From an uncultured Eubacteriales bacterium (lineage in GTDB: Bacteria > Bacillota > Clostridia > Oscillospirales > Acutalibacteraceae): 64,000 nt of DNA. A program made the position numbers and the translations under genes. The notes under the pieces are model-generated. The model was given only the letters and a program-made list of their open reading frames with translations, was not told the DNA's origin and made no database searches. Where the stretch lies: contig CAKSAP010000003.1 of NCBI GenBank assembly GCA_934436505.1, positions 62,001-126,000 of the forward strand, given 5' to 3'. Of this stretch, positions 16,294 through 29,549 are shown piece by piece (position 1 is the first letter of the stretch; each line of letters starts with the position of its first letter).

Positions 16294-16392
16294 AGGGCGT
16301 CTTTAAGTCTTAGGGCTTAAAGACGCCCTATCTCTATTTTTACAATAAAAGGCAACGGCGCCCAAGAGTATTTTGGGGTGCAGTTGCCTTTA
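16294..16392 (+). promoter_or_regulatory. Tandem hairpin leader of glnN
   Basis: A perfect 14-base stem (AGGGCGTCTTTAAG with CTTAAAGACGCCCT, 16294-16329) is followed by TATCTCTATTTTT; a second stem pairs TAAAAGGCAAC with GTTGCCTTTA (16346-16392), encloses a GC-rich inner stem and is followed by ATTTTATT. Both lie in the first 110 bases of the transcript. Paired hairpins before nitrogen genes in Clostridia are often targets of ANTAR-type antiterminators; no such protein is encoded in this window. Confidence 0.6.
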
Positions 16393-16417
16393 ATTTTATT
16401 AGAAAAGAGGAATTACC

Positions 16418-18514
16418 ATGAAAACCGTACCCGAATTTTTTGGATGTAAAGTATTTGACGACAGAGTTATGAGAGCAAATCTTTCAGATGATGTCTACGC
16501 CTCGCTTAAAAGAACTATCGACGAGGGCGTGCAGCTTGATATCACAGTCGCAAACGCTGTTGCAACCGCAATGAAGGATTGGGCAGTAGCGAACGGCGCA
16601 ACACATTACACACATTGGTTTCAGCCTTTAACCGGTATTACGGCAGAGAAGCACGACAGCTTTATTTCTCCCTCTCCCGACGGCGGAGTTATTATGGAAT
16701 TTTCCGGAAAAGAGCTTATCAAGGGCGAGCCTGATGCGTCATCATTCCCCTCGGGCGGTTTAAGAGCAACCTTTGAAGCAAGAGGCTATACAGCTTGGGA
16801 CCCTACCTCCTATGCTTTTATTAAGGGTAAAACACTTTGCATACCGACTGCCTTCTGCTCATACGGCGGAGAAGCACTTGACAAGAAAACTCCTCTTTTA
16901 AGGTCAATGGAAGCTCTGAACGTACAGGCTTTGAGAATACTCAAGCTCTTTGGACACGATGATGTAAAATGCGTCAGAACATCGGTAGGTCCCGAGCAGG
17001 AATACTTCCTTATTACAAAAGAAATGTATGACAAGCGTCCCGATCTTCGCTTTACAGGCAGAACGCTTTTCGGAGCAAAATCTCCCAAAGGACAGGAATT
17101 GGACGACCACTATTTCGGTGTTATCAAGCCGAAAGTTGCCGAATATATGGAAGATCTTAACAACGAGCTTTGGAAGCTTGGTATTCTTGCAAAGACAGAG
17201 CATAACGAAGTAGCTCCCGCACAGCACGAATTAGCTCCGATTTATTCAACCACCAACATTGCAACCGACCACAATCAGCTTACAATGGAAATAATGCAGA
17301 AGGTTGCCACTAAGCACGGACTTGTATGCTTGCTTCACGAAAAGCCATTTGCAGGCGTAAACGGAAGCGGTAAGCACAACAACTGGTCTATTTCAACAGA
17401 TACAGGCGTAAACCTTTTATCTCCCGGAGATACCCCGTATGAAAATGCACAGTTTTTACTTTTCCTTTGTGCCGTTATCAAGGCTGTTGACGATTATCAG
17501 GACCTTTTGAGACTTTCTGTTGCAACCGCAGGCAACGACCACCGTCTCGGTGCAAACGAAGCTCCCCCTGCTGTTATTTCAATGTTCCTCGGCGATGAAT
17601 TGAACGGCGTCCTTGAGGCTATCGAAAATGATACGCCTTATGAAAACGCTAAAAAGACCAAATTAAAGCTCGGTGTTGACGTTCTTCCGAAATTCAACAG
17701 AGATACAACAGACCGTAACCGTACTTCACCGTTCGCATTTACGGGAAATAAATTTGAGTTCCGTATGCTCGGCTCATCAAACAGTATCGCTTGTGCAAAC
17801 ATAATGCTTAACTCAGCTGTTGCCGAAAGCCTTAAAATCTATGCAGACAGACTTGAAAACGCTGATAACTTTGAAGAAAAGCTTCATGAAATGATTAGAA
17901 AAACCATTAAAGACCATAAGCGTATAATTTTCAACGGCAACGGATATGACGACGCTTGGATTAAAGAGGCAACCGAAGAAAGAGGCTTATCAAATCTCAA
18001 AACCACACCCGACGCAATGCCTCATCTTCTTGACAAGAAAAATGTTGATATGCTGACCTCGCACAAGGTATTTACCGTTGCGGAGCTTAATTCAAGATGT
18101 GAAATAATGCTCGAAAACTATTGCAAGGCTGTTTCCATTGAAGCGTCAACAATGATTGAAATGTCAAAGACCGATATTTCCCCTGCAATCGCAAAATACA
18201 CGGCAAAACTTGCAAAAGCGATTAAGAACAAAAAGCTTGCAGACAGCTCGATCCCCTGTTCATATGAAACAAGCGTTCTCAAAAAGCTTTCAAAGCTCAA
18301 TGACAGTATCGCTGTTAAGACAGAGGAGCTTGAAAGCATACTTGCTTCACTTTCGGATTATACCGATATAGGTAAAGAGTCGTTTGCTATTCGTGACAGT
18401 CTTATCCCCAAAATGGAAGAGGTACGCAGCTTGTGCGACGAGGCGGAAACCTGCACAGCTAAAGAGTTTTGGCCTTATCCCTCATACGGCGATATACTGT
18501 TCAGCGTAAAATAA
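16418..18514 (+). CDS. glnN: Type III glutamine synthetase
   Basis: The 698-residue protein is the usual size of GSIII enzymes (about 700), far larger than GlnA. Recognisable pieces are the N-terminal [15 protein letters not shown], the THWFQPLTG segment, [10 protein letters not shown] with metal-binding glutamates, [23 protein letters not shown] and the [13 protein letters not shown] loop. It makes glutamine from glutamate, ammonia and ATP. GAGG seven bases upstream supports the start. It is followed by purF, pyrG and carAB, all users of glutamine. Confidence 0.97.
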   Translation: MKTVPEFFGCKVFDDRVMRANLSDDVYASLKRTIDEGVQLDITVANAVATAMKDWAVANGATHYTHWFQPLTGITAEKHDSFISPSPDGGVIMEFSGKELIKGEPDASSFPSGGLRATFEARGYTAWDPTSYAFIKGKTLCIPTAFCSYGGEALDKKTPLLRSMEALNVQALRILKLFGHDDVKCVRTSVGPEQEYFLITKEMYDKRPDLRFTGRTLFGAKSPKGQELDDHYFGVIKPKVAEYMEDLNNELWKLGILAKTEHNEVAPAQHELAPIYSTTNIATDHNQLTMEIMQKVATKHGLVCLLHEKPFAGVNGSGKHNNWSISTDTGVNLLSPGDTPYENAQFLLFLCAVIKAVDDYQDLLRLSVATAGNDHRLGANEAPPAVISMFLGDELNGVLEAIENDTPYENAKKTKLKLGVDVLPKFNRDTTDRNRTSPFAFTGNKFEFRMLGSSNSIACANIMLNSAVAESLKIYADRLENADNFEEKLHEMIRKTIKDHKRIIFNGNGYDDAWIKEATEERGLSNLKTTPDAMPHLLDKKNVDMLTSHKVFTVAELNSRCEIMLENYCKAVSIEASTMIEMSKTDISPAIAKYTAKLAKAIKNKKLADSSIPCSYETSVLKKLSKLNDSIAVKTEELESILASLSDYTDIGKESFAIRDSLIPKMEEVRSLCDEAETCTAKEFWPYPSYGDILFSVK

Positions 18515-18526
18515 TATAATTAAAAG

Positions 18527-18570
18527 CGTTTCGGATTTTCGTATTTTTACGGAAGCCCGAAACGTTTATA
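18527..18570 (+). terminator. Hairpin between glnN and purF
   Basis: CGTTTCGG pairs with CCGAAACG around a long loop that can fold further; only TTTATAT follows. It is likely a leaky terminator that lowers, but does not prevent, read-through into purF. Confidence 0.5.
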
Positions 18571-18586
18571 TAGAAAGCGGTTTTAT

Positions 18587-20017
18587 ATGTTTAACACCAT
18601 TCATGAAGAATGCGGCGTTTTCGGAGTTTATTCCCCAACAGTGTCGGACGTCGCAAGGACAACCTATTACGGACTTTACGCTTTACAGCACCGAGGTCAG
18701 GAAAGCGCAGGAATTGTCGTAAACGATGACGGCGTCTTTTCGGTAAAGAAGGCTCTCGGCTTGGTTTCCGACGCCTTTTCTCAAGAGGCTTTAGACTCAC
18801 TCGGGCAAGGTAATATAGCCGTCGGTCATGTTCGTTACGCAACGACGGGCAGCGACAGTGCCGAAAATATTCAACCGATTGTGGTAAATCATAACAAGGG
18901 CAAGATGGCTCTGTCTCACAACGGCAACCTTACAAACTCCTTTGAATTGAGGGAAATGCTCGAAGAAAAGGGCGCTATCTTTCACACAACAACGGATACA
19001 GAGGTTATCGCATATATTATAGTCCAGCAAAGGCTTCAATGCGGTTCAATCGAACAAGCCGTATCGTCCGCAATGGACATTATCAAGGGTGCATATTCCC
19101 TTGTTATATCGTCGCCGTCAAAGCTCATAGCGGTCAGAGATCCCAACGGCTTTCGTCCCCTATGCTACGGTAAAATGCAGGACGGCTCAATAGTTTTCGC
19201 TTCCGAAAGCTGTGCTCTCGATGCCGTAAACGCAAAACATATCAGAGATTTACTTCCCGGTGAAATTGCTGTTGTCGAAAACAGAAAAATACATTTTGAC
19301 ACATCACATTGCAATTTAACACCGAGAAGTCTTTGTGTGTTTGAATATATTTATTTTGCACGCCCAGATTCCGTTATTGACGACGTAAGCGTATCAATGG
19401 CACGTCAGCAAGCAGGAAGATTTCTTGCAAAAGCATATCCCGTCGATGCGGATATTGTAGTCGGAGTCCCCGATTCCGGACTTGAAGCGGCACTCGGCTA
19501 CTCGGCAGAATCGGGAATTCCGTATAATATCGGATTTACCAAAAACAAGTACATCGGTCGAACCTTTATCGCTCCCGAGCAAAGCTCAAGAGAAAAAGGC
19601 GTTAATATAAAATTAAATCCTATCAAGGAAATTATCAAAGGCAAAAAAATAGTTCTCGTTGACGACTCGATAGTCAGAGGAACAACAAGCAGACGAATCG
19701 TTGATTTGTTGTGGGCGGCGGGAGCTAAGGAAATACATATGAGAATAAGTGCTCCGCCCTTTGTATCCGCCTGCTACTACGGAACGGACATTGACAACGC
19801 AAAGGGACTCATTGCAAATAAGCACACAATCGACGGAATAGCAAAGATAATCGGCGTTACCTCGCTCGGTTATCTGCGAATGGAGGATGTAAGGCTTCTC
19901 ACAGGAAAGGACACGGGCTTCTGTACAGCTTGTTTTGACGGTAAATACCCCGTGTGTCCGTCTATACATTCCGAAAAATCAAGATTTGAAAACAAAATCA
20001 GTGAAAATAAGAAATAA
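18587..20017 (+). CDS. purF: Amidophosphoribosyltransferase
   Basis: The 476-residue enzyme transfers the glutamine amide to PRPP in the first step of purine synthesis. The N-terminal glutaminase half has ECGVFGVY with the catalytic Cys at residue 9, preceded by a short propeptide to be removed as in Bacillus-type PurF. The phosphoribosyltransferase half has the PRPP loop IVLVDDSIVRGTTSRRI. Cysteines in CTACFDGKYPVC near the C-terminus fit the 4Fe-4S cluster of the Bacillus-type enzyme. Only a weak binding site (AAGCGG) precedes the ATG. Confidence 0.96.
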   Translation: MFNTIHEECGVFGVYSPTVSDVARTTYYGLYALQHRGQESAGIVVNDDGVFSVKKALGLVSDAFSQEALDSLGQGNIAVGHVRYATTGSDSAENIQPIVVNHNKGKMALSHNGNLTNSFELREMLEEKGAIFHTTTDTEVIAYIIVQQRLQCGSIEQAVSSAMDIIKGAYSLVISSPSKLIAVRDPNGFRPLCYGKMQDGSIVFASESCALDAVNAKHIRDLLPGEIAVVENRKIHFDTSHCNLTPRSLCVFEYIYFARPDSVIDDVSVSMARQQAGRFLAKAYPVDADIVVGVPDSGLEAALGYSAESGIPYNIGFTKNKYIGRTFIAPEQSSREKGVNIKLNPIKEIIKGKKIVLVDDSIVRGTTSRRIVDLLWAAGAKEIHMRISAPPFVSACYYGTDIDNAKGLIANKHTIDGIAKIIGVTSLGYLRMEDVRLLTGKDTGFCTACFDGKYPVCPSIHSEKSRFENKISENKK

Positions 20018-20027
20018 AAAAGGTTAG

Positions 20028-22730
<2,703 letters not shown>

Positions 22731-22738
<8 letters not shown>

Positions 22739-25700
22739 GAGAACTGATATAAATAAAATTCTTGTTATCGGCTCAGGTCCTATTGTAATAGGTCAGGCAG
22801 CTGAATTCGATTATGCGGGCACACAGGCTTGCCTCGCACTTAAAGAAGAGGGCTATGAGGTAATTCTCTGCAACTCGAACCCTGCTACCATAATGACCGA
22901 CCCCACAATTGCGGACAAAGTCTATATGGAGCCGCTGACACTTGAATACATTGCTAAAATCGTTCGTAAAGAGCGACCCGACGCTATTTTAGCAGGTATA
23001 GGCGGACAGACAGGACTCAACCTTGCAATGCAGCTTGAGGAAAAGGGCGTTCTTCGTGAATGTAACGTTGAGCTGCTCGGCACAAAAAGCGACAGCATTA
23101 AAAAAGCCGAGGACAGAGAGCTTTTCAAGGAGCTTTGCGTTAACATAGGCGAGCCGATTCTCCCGTCCGAAATCGCTAATACTGAAGAAGAGGGCTTTAA
23201 GGTTGCAGAAGAAATCGGTTATCCCGTTGTTTTGAGACCTGCGTTCACACTCGGCGGAACGGGCGGCGGATTTGCCGAAAACAGAGAGGAATTTACAGAG
23301 CTTATTAAAAATGCGTTGGCTCAATCCCCTGTTCATCAGGTGCTTATTGAAAAAAGCGTCAAGGGCTACAAGGAAATTGAATACGAGGTTATCCGTGACT
23401 CGGAGGACACCGCTATCACAATTTGTAATATGGAAAACGTAGACCCTGTCGGAATACATACGGGCGACTCGATTGTCGTTTGTCCCTCGCAAACGCTTAC
23501 AAACAAGGAATACCATATGCTCCGTGACAGCGCACTTAAAATAATCAGAGCACTGAAAATCGAGGGCGGCTGTAACGTTCAGTTTGCGCTTGACCCGAAA
23601 TCGTTCCAATATTATCTTATCGAGGTAAACCCGAGAGTTTCACGTTCTTCGGCACTTGCTTCAAAGGCAAGCGGTTATCCGATAGCAAGAGTTTCCGCTA
23701 AAATAAGCGTCGGCTTGTGCCTTGATGAAATTCATCTTGCAAATACCCTTGCTTCATTTGAGCCTGCACTTGACTATGTTGTAACGAAAATGCCACGCTT
23801 CCCGTTTGACAAATTCACAGACGCAAATAATTCCTTGAGTACACAAATGAAAGCAACGGGCGAGGTTATGAGCGTGGGCAGAACGATTGAGGAAAGCCTC
23901 TTAAAAGCTGTTCGCTCACTTGAAATAGGTGCGTATCATCTCCATATAGCTAAATTTGACGATATGTCTACCGAGGACTTGTGCGAATATATCAAAATAG
24001 GAACAGACGACAGAATTTTTGCGCTTGCCGAGCTGTTACGCAGAAGCATATCCGTCGAAGAGCTGAATTCACTTACGAAAATCGACCTTTTATTCCTGAG
24101 AAAAATAAGGAATATTGTTGAAATTGAAAGAGAATTGAAAGCAAACAGCGGTAGCGTTGATTATCTTAAATATGCAAAGAAAAACGGATTTTCCGATATT
24201 GAAATCGGCTATCTTTGGGATATGACGCCGAGAGAAATTTTTGAATTGCGTAAAAAGCACGGTATTATGCCGACATATAAGATGATTGACACCTGTGCCT
24301 CCGAATTCAAAAGCTATGTTCCCTATTTTTACTCAACCTACGAGGAGGAAAACGAGTCCGTTGTGTCCGACCGTAAAAAAATAATCGTTCTCGGCTCGGG
24401 TCCGATTCGTATAGGTCAAGGCGTAGAATTCGACTACTCAACCGTTCACGCCGTAAAGACAATTAAAGAAGCAGGCTACGAGGCTATAATAATTAACAAT
24501 AACCCCGAAACCGTTTCAACCGACTACACAACCTCAGACAAGCTCTATTTCGAGCCTCTGTGCGTTGAAGACGTAATGAACATTATAACGCTTGAAAGCC
24601 CTGACGGCGTTATCGTTTCTCTCGGCGGTCAGACGGCTGTAAATCTTGCAGAGCCGCTTGACGAATACGGCGTAAAAATTATTGGAACAGACTGTGCGGC
24701 AATAGATAAAGCCGAAAACAGAGATTTGTTTGAAAAGCTGCTTGTTGAGCTTAACATTCCGCAGCCAAAGGGCTGTGCCGTTACTAACATTGAGGACGGA
24801 ATATGCGCCGCAAAAGAAATCGGCTTCCCTGTGCTTGTGCGCCCGTCATTTGTTTTAGGCGGCAGAGCAATGCAAATCGTCGCAAAGGAGGCCGACCTTC
24901 GTCACTACCTTAAAACAGCTGTTGAGATTGACGAAAACAAGCCTGTATTGGTTGACAAATATATTAAAGGTAAAGAGCTTGAGGTTGATGCCATCTGCGA
25001 CGGAAAGGATGTATTTATCCCCGGAATTATGGAGCTTGTCGAAAGAACGGGCGTTCACTCGGGAGACTCTATGAGCGTATATCCAACCTTCAGCGTATCG
25101 GATAAGGTAAAAAGCACCATCCTTGACTACGCAAAGCGGCTTGGCTTAGGAATCGGCATTGTCGGTCTTTACAACATACAGTTTATCGTTGATGAGAACG
25201 AGAACGTCTATATAATCGAAGTAAATCCACGTTCGTCAAGAACAGTTCCTTTTCTTTCAAAATCCACAGGTTATTCACTTGCGGATATTGCGACTTATGC
25301 AATTCTCGGAATAAGCTTAAAGGAACAGGGAATTTTCGAGCTTTATCCAAAAGAAAAAAATCGTTGGTATGTTAAATCCCCTGCTTTTTCATTCTCAAAG
25401 CTTCGTGGTATGGATGCATATCTTTCGCCCGAAATGAAATCAACCGGCGAGGCAATAGGTTATGACGATAAGCTTCACAGAGCTATGTACAAATCTCTTA
25501 TCGCCTCGGGGTTAAAGCTGCAAAACTACGGCACTGTTATTGTTACCCTTGCCGACGAGGATAAAGAGGAAGCACTGCCGCTTATAAAACGCTTTTACGA
25601 TATGGGCTTTAATATCGAGGCTACTATCGGTACTGCAGATTTCTTAAAGGCTCACGGCATAAGAACAAGAGTTTTGAAAAAGCTGAGCGAGGGCAGCACG

Positions 25701-25910
25701 GAAATCCTCGAAGCTATAAGAGCAGGCTATGTCAGTTATATCGTGAACACAAGAGCAATTCTCTCCGGCGTTCACTATGAGGACGGCGTTGCAATCAGAA
25801 ACTGCGCCGTTGAAAACGGTATTACAACCTTTACATCGCTTGACACGGTTAAGGTGCTCCTTGATGTGCTTGAAGAAATCACAATGGGAATTTCGACTAT
25901 TGATTCGTAG
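22731..25910 (+). CDS. carB: Carbamoyl-phosphate synthase large subunit
   Basis: The 1059-residue protein has the two homologous ATP-grasp halves of CarB: the first begins [20 protein letters not shown] and contains [12 protein letters not shown], the second begins [19 protein letters not shown] with [11 protein letters not shown]. Between them lies the oligomerisation domain, and the last 120 residues form the MGS-like allosteric domain. It joins bicarbonate, ammonia tunnelled from CarA and two ATP. Length is typical. Confidence 0.97.
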
Positions 25911-25948
25911 CTTGTGATAAATTTTTAACTTGATAGCTTTTACGTAAA

Positions 25949-25982
25949 AACAAACTCCCTCGTAAGAGGGAGTTTGTTGTGT
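25949..25982. terminator. Bidirectional terminator between carB and the LRR protein gene
   Basis: AACAAACTCCCTC and GAGGGAGTTTGTT form a perfect 13-base stem with a GTAA loop. The minus strand reads TTTTTAC after it, so it best serves the surface-protein gene, while carB also ends here. Confidence 0.8.
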
Positions 25983-26028
25983 TATATATTCTGTTTTTGT
26001 ATTTAATTTAATCTTGACTTTGAATAAA

Positions 26029-29000
26029 TTAAAGCATGCCTTTGTTTGACATATTGTAAATAATCTGTGCTACTTCGGCTCTGCCTGCGTTGCCGTTGGG
26101 ATTGAGATAATCGGAATTGCCGATTATGCCGTTTTCAACTGCCCAAGCAACTCCTGCCTTTGCCCACGGGCTTGTGTTTCCGCCGTCGGAATAAGCATTA
26201 AGAATTGTATCAACGTCTCCCGATGCTTCGCCGCCGAGGTATCTGCACAAAATCAAGCTTATCTGTTCTCTTGTTATGTATGTGCCAACGCCAAAATTGT
26301 CTGCCGAATAGCCTGTTACTATGCCCTTATCCTTTGCCCATGCAACCGCAGCAGAATAATATGCGTTTGTCGGAACATCCGAGAAGCCGCCGTTCTGTCC
26401 CTCATATGCCGAAAGGTCAGCGCCTGCAATTCTTGCAAGAATAAGCACAAAGTCCTGTCTCTGAATGTTGTTCGACGGTCCGAATGTGCCGTTTGAATAG
26501 CCGGTAACATAACCCTTTTCAGCATTAAATTTTACGGCGTTATAATACCAATCTCCGCTTGCTACATCGGGGAATGACATTGTGGGAAGCTTAACATCAA
26601 CTGCACATTCTGCTGAATATTCAATTCCGTTTACTGTGATTGTAGCTGTGATTGTTGCGTTTCCTGCACCCTTTGCGGTTACAACACCGTCTGATACGGT
26701 GGCAACATTTTTATTTGAAGATGACCAAACTATCTTTTGGTCGCTCGGTGTTGTAGTTGCTGTAAGGCTTTTGGTACTACCTATACTATCAAAAGACAAA
26801 CTGTTGTTTGCAATAGTAATACTCGGTTTAACAACTTCAACAGTGAATGTTGCCGTTTTTCCTTTGTATTCGACAGTAACCACCTTTGTACCTGCGGTAG
26901 ACGAATTGAAGCCTGTTATAGTCAAATCAGAAGCGATAACCTTTTCTGTGTTATCAGTATATTTCGCTGTGATTTCCAAGCCGGTTGTATCGAGCGTGTC
27001 GCCAACATAGTATTCTGTCTTTGTCGGCATTTTTGTAACTGAAATTAACAACAACTCATTAGTTGAAGCCATTGGCGAAAATTCAAATCCGTTATTCTTG
27101 GCATATTTTTCAGCAACAGAGCCCTGATAGCCGTAAACCGTAAAGCCATCAATTGTTTTTATCTTATTTTCAACACTATCATAATAATATCCAAATGCTT
27201 CGCTGCCAATATCTTTTACACTTTTAGGAATTGTTACGCTTGTAAGCGAGGTGCAACCGTAAAAAGCTCTAATACGAATGTATGTTCCGCTGTCAGGAAT
27301 TGTTACGCTTGTAAGCGAGGTGCAATTTTCAAAAGCCCAATCGTCGATTTCTGTTACACTGTCAGGTATTGTTACGCTTGTAAGCGAGGTGCAATTTTCA
27401 AAAGCCCAATCGTCGATTTCTGTTACACTGTCGGGAATTATATATTTCGTTTCCGTCTTTCCTGCAGGATATTTAATTAACTCAGTTTTTTCTTTATTAA
27501 ACAGAACGCCGTTTTCGGAACTATAATTTGCGTTATTGCTGCTAACATTTATTTCTGTAAGCGAGGTGCAATCTTCAAAAGCACTGTAGCCTATACTTGT
27601 TACATTGTCGGGAATTGTTACGCTTGTAAGCGAGCGGCAACCTTCAAAAGCTCTATCGCCTATACTTGTTACACTGTTTCCAATTGTTACGCTTGTGAGC
27701 AAGGCGCAGTTGTAAAAAGCTTTTTCGCCAATTTCTGTTACACCGTTTCCGATTGTGGCGCTCGTAAGTGAAGTGCAATTCCTAAAAGCCCAATCGCCTA
27801 TACTTGTAACATTGTCGGGAATTGTTATGCTTGTAAGTGAGGTGCAATCATCAAAAGCATATTCGCATATACTTGTTACACCATTTCCGATTGTTACGCC
27901 TGTAAGCGAGAAGCATTCTTTAAAAGCATAAATGCCAATTTCTGTTACACTGTCGGGTATTGTGATGCTTGTAAGCGATTTGCAGTATGAAAAACCAGAA
28001 TCGCCAATACTTGTTACACCGTTTCCGATTGTTATGCTTGTAAGCGAGGTGCAGCCTGCAAAAACATACCGACCTATTTTTGTTACACTGTTGGGAATTG
28101 TGATGCTTGTAAACGAGGTACAATTCCAAAAAGCCCCGTCGTTTATACTCGTTACGCTGTCCGGAATTGTGACGCTTTTAAGTGAGCGACAACCGCAAAA
28201 AGCTTCATAGCCTATTTCTGTTACACTGTCAGGTATTGTTACGCTTGTAAACAAGCCAGAATAAAACGCTTCATCAGCAATTACTTTTGTTCCCTGCTTA
28301 ATTTCAACATGGTCGAAAACATCATTTTTAATTTTAATCAAATGGTTACCAATATATAATATTCCGTTATCCCAATTTGATTCATTATTGTAATAAGCAG
28401 TTTTAGCAAAAGCACCACCGCCTATGCTTGTTACACTATCGGAAATTGTGATGCTTGCAAGCAAAGTGCAATTGGCAAAAGCCCCCTCTCCTATGCTTGT
28501 TACACTGTCAGGAATTGTTATGCTTGTAAGCGAGGTGCAGCGGCTAAAAGCCCAACCACCTATGCTTGTTACACCGTTTCCGATTGTTACGCTTGCAAGT
28601 GAGGTGCAACCGCTAAAATTATAGTCCCCTATACTTGTTACACTGTCGGGAATTGTTATGCTTGTAAGTGAGGTGCAACCGTCAAAAGCATACTTGCCTA
28701 TACTTGTTACACTGTTTCCGATTGTTATGCTTGTAAGCGAGGTGCAATTTCTAAAAGCAAAATAGCCTATACTTGTTACACCGTTTCCGATTGTTACGCT
28801 TGTAAGCGAGCGGCAACCTTCAAAAGGTCTCTCGCCTATACTTGTTACACTGTCGGGAATTGTTACACTTTCAAGCGAGGTGCAATTGTAACAAGCATAA
28901 TCGCCTATGCTTGTTACACCGTTTTCAATTACAACCTTTGTAATTGAAGTTCCCCACGGCGAAGCTTCTTCCCAATTATAATCTCTCATCTTTCCGTTGC

Positions 29001-29154
29001 CGCTGATTGTAAGCACTGTACCGTCAAGGGTCCATGTGCAATCTCCGGTCGTGCCGTTTGTAGCCGCAAACGACTCAACCGCCATAAGCGGTACGCTTGT
29101 TACTATCATCAAGATTGATAATAATACCGAAATGATTTTCCTCGTATTTTTCAT
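26029..29154 (-). CDS. BspA-like leucine-rich repeat surface protein with Ig-like and SLH domains
   Basis: The 1041-residue protein has a signal peptide (cleavage near residue 31), about two dozen LRR_5 units of roughly 23 residues (consensus LTSVTIPDSVTSIGDYAFxNCT) up to about residue 690, a Big_3-like domain near 705-780 (YYVGDTLDTTGLEITAKYTDN), a Big_2 domain near 780-860 (IVWSSSNKNVATVSDG) and three SLH domains to the end (FPDVASGDWYYNAV, FSDVPTNAYYSAAV). SLH domains should hold it on secondary cell-wall polymer, leaving the LRR face outwards for adhesion or glycan binding. Two internal repeats are nearly identical at DNA level, pointing to recent copy gain. Confidence 0.93.
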   Translation of the reverse strand: MKNTRKIISVLLSILMIVTSVPLMAVESFAATNGTTGDCTWTLDGTVLTISGNGKMRDYNWEEASPWGTSITKVVIENGVTSIGDYACYNCTSLESVTIPDSVTSIGERPFEGCRSLTSVTIGNGVTSIGYFAFRNCTSLTSITIGNSVTSIGKYAFDGCTSLTSITIPDSVTSIGDYNFSGCTSLASVTIGNGVTSIGGWAFSRCTSLTSITIPDSVTSIGEGAFANCTLLASITISDSVTSIGGGAFAKTAYYNNESNWDNGILYIGNHLIKIKNDVFDHVEIKQGTKVIADEAFYSGLFTSVTIPDSVTEIGYEAFCGCRSLKSVTIPDSVTSINDGAFWNCTSFTSITIPNSVTKIGRYVFAGCTSLTSITIGNGVTSIGDSGFSYCKSLTSITIPDSVTEIGIYAFKECFSLTGVTIGNGVTSICEYAFDDCTSLTSITIPDNVTSIGDWAFRNCTSLTSATIGNGVTEIGEKAFYNCALLTSVTIGNSVTSIGDRAFEGCRSLTSVTIPDNVTSIGYSAFEDCTSLTEINVSSNNANYSSENGVLFNKEKTELIKYPAGKTETKYIIPDSVTEIDDWAFENCTSLTSVTIPDSVTEIDDWAFENCTSLTSVTIPDSGTYIRIRAFYGCTSLTSVTIPKSVKDIGSEAFGYYYDSVENKIKTIDGFTVYGYQGSVAEKYAKNNGFEFSPMASTNELLLISVTKMPTKTEYYVGDTLDTTGLEITAKYTDNTEKVIASDLTITGFNSSTAGTKVVTVEYKGKTATFTVEVVKPSITIANNSLSFDSIGSTKSLTATTTPSDQKIVWSSSNKNVATVSDGVVTAKGAGNATITATITVNGIEYSAECAVDVKLPTMSFPDVASGDWYYNAVKFNAEKGYVTGYSNGTFGPSNNIQRQDFVLILARIAGADLSAYEGQNGGFSDVPTNAYYSAAVAWAKDKGIVTGYSADNFGVGTYITREQISLILCRYLGGEASGDVDTILNAYSDGGNTSPWAKAGVAWAVENGIIGNSDYLNPNGNAGRAEVAQIIYNMSNKGML
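27291..27428. repeat. Tandem 69-bp duplication inside the LRR gene
   Basis: Bases 27291-27359 and 27360-27428 differ at about one position, whereas other LRR units diverge widely. The copy adds exactly one 23-residue LRR unit without shifting the frame. Confidence 0.85.
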
Positions 29155-29229
29155 AAAATCCTCTCCTCAATTTAATTTAATATGTGTCATATTTCCTTAT
29201 TCCGAAATATTACATTAAAATTATAGCAT

Positions 29230-29549
29230 TACAATATATACTTTGTCAATGAGATGCCATTTGTTGTGGACAGGGGCAAGGGTTGTCCCTACGGCAGCAT
29301 ATAAAATTCAATTTGATAGCAACCGTTAGTTGTTATATGTTGGTTGATTTCCACGGTGGCAGCAAGCCACCGCCATACACTATGGGATATAATTTCATTT
29401 CGCCGACAATTATTAAATTTATTATTAAAATTTTGCCTCTTTTTTTCGTTTATTTATACTCAGTTCATAATTTAATGTTTTAATATTGCAATCGGTCATT
29501 AAATTGACTATAATATTATGTGATTATTAAAAGAAACCGAGGAGAAGAA
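29230..29549. repeat. Intergenic stretch with palindromic repeats
   Basis: Between the LRR gene and the acyl-CoA ligase, 29268-29300 holds GGACAGGGGCAAGGGTTGTCC and CTACGG, an inverted member of the GTAGGG-headed palindromes, and 29351-29380 holds GGTGGCAGCAAGCCACCGCC, the same family with another core. No protein-coding frame with a binding site is seen in the rest. Confidence 0.55.

Noticed and set aside
16294..16392. Known glutamine riboswitch before glnN
   Set aside because: The two simple stems do not show the conserved core of glnA or Downstream-peptide RNAs; only a general hairpin leader can be claimed.
18527..18586. Purine riboswitch before purF
   Set aside because: There is only a 60-base gap with a single hairpin and no three-way junction.
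26205..28624. Long open frames on the plus strand opposite the LRR gene
   Set aside because: They mirror the repetitive minus-strand gene, lack ribosome binding sites and have no recognisable protein features.
27230..28960. Regular repeats that could suggest a CRISPR array
   Set aside because: The roughly 69-bp periodicity is the LRR_5 coding repeat of one open frame; repeats diverge and there are no unique spacers or cas genes.
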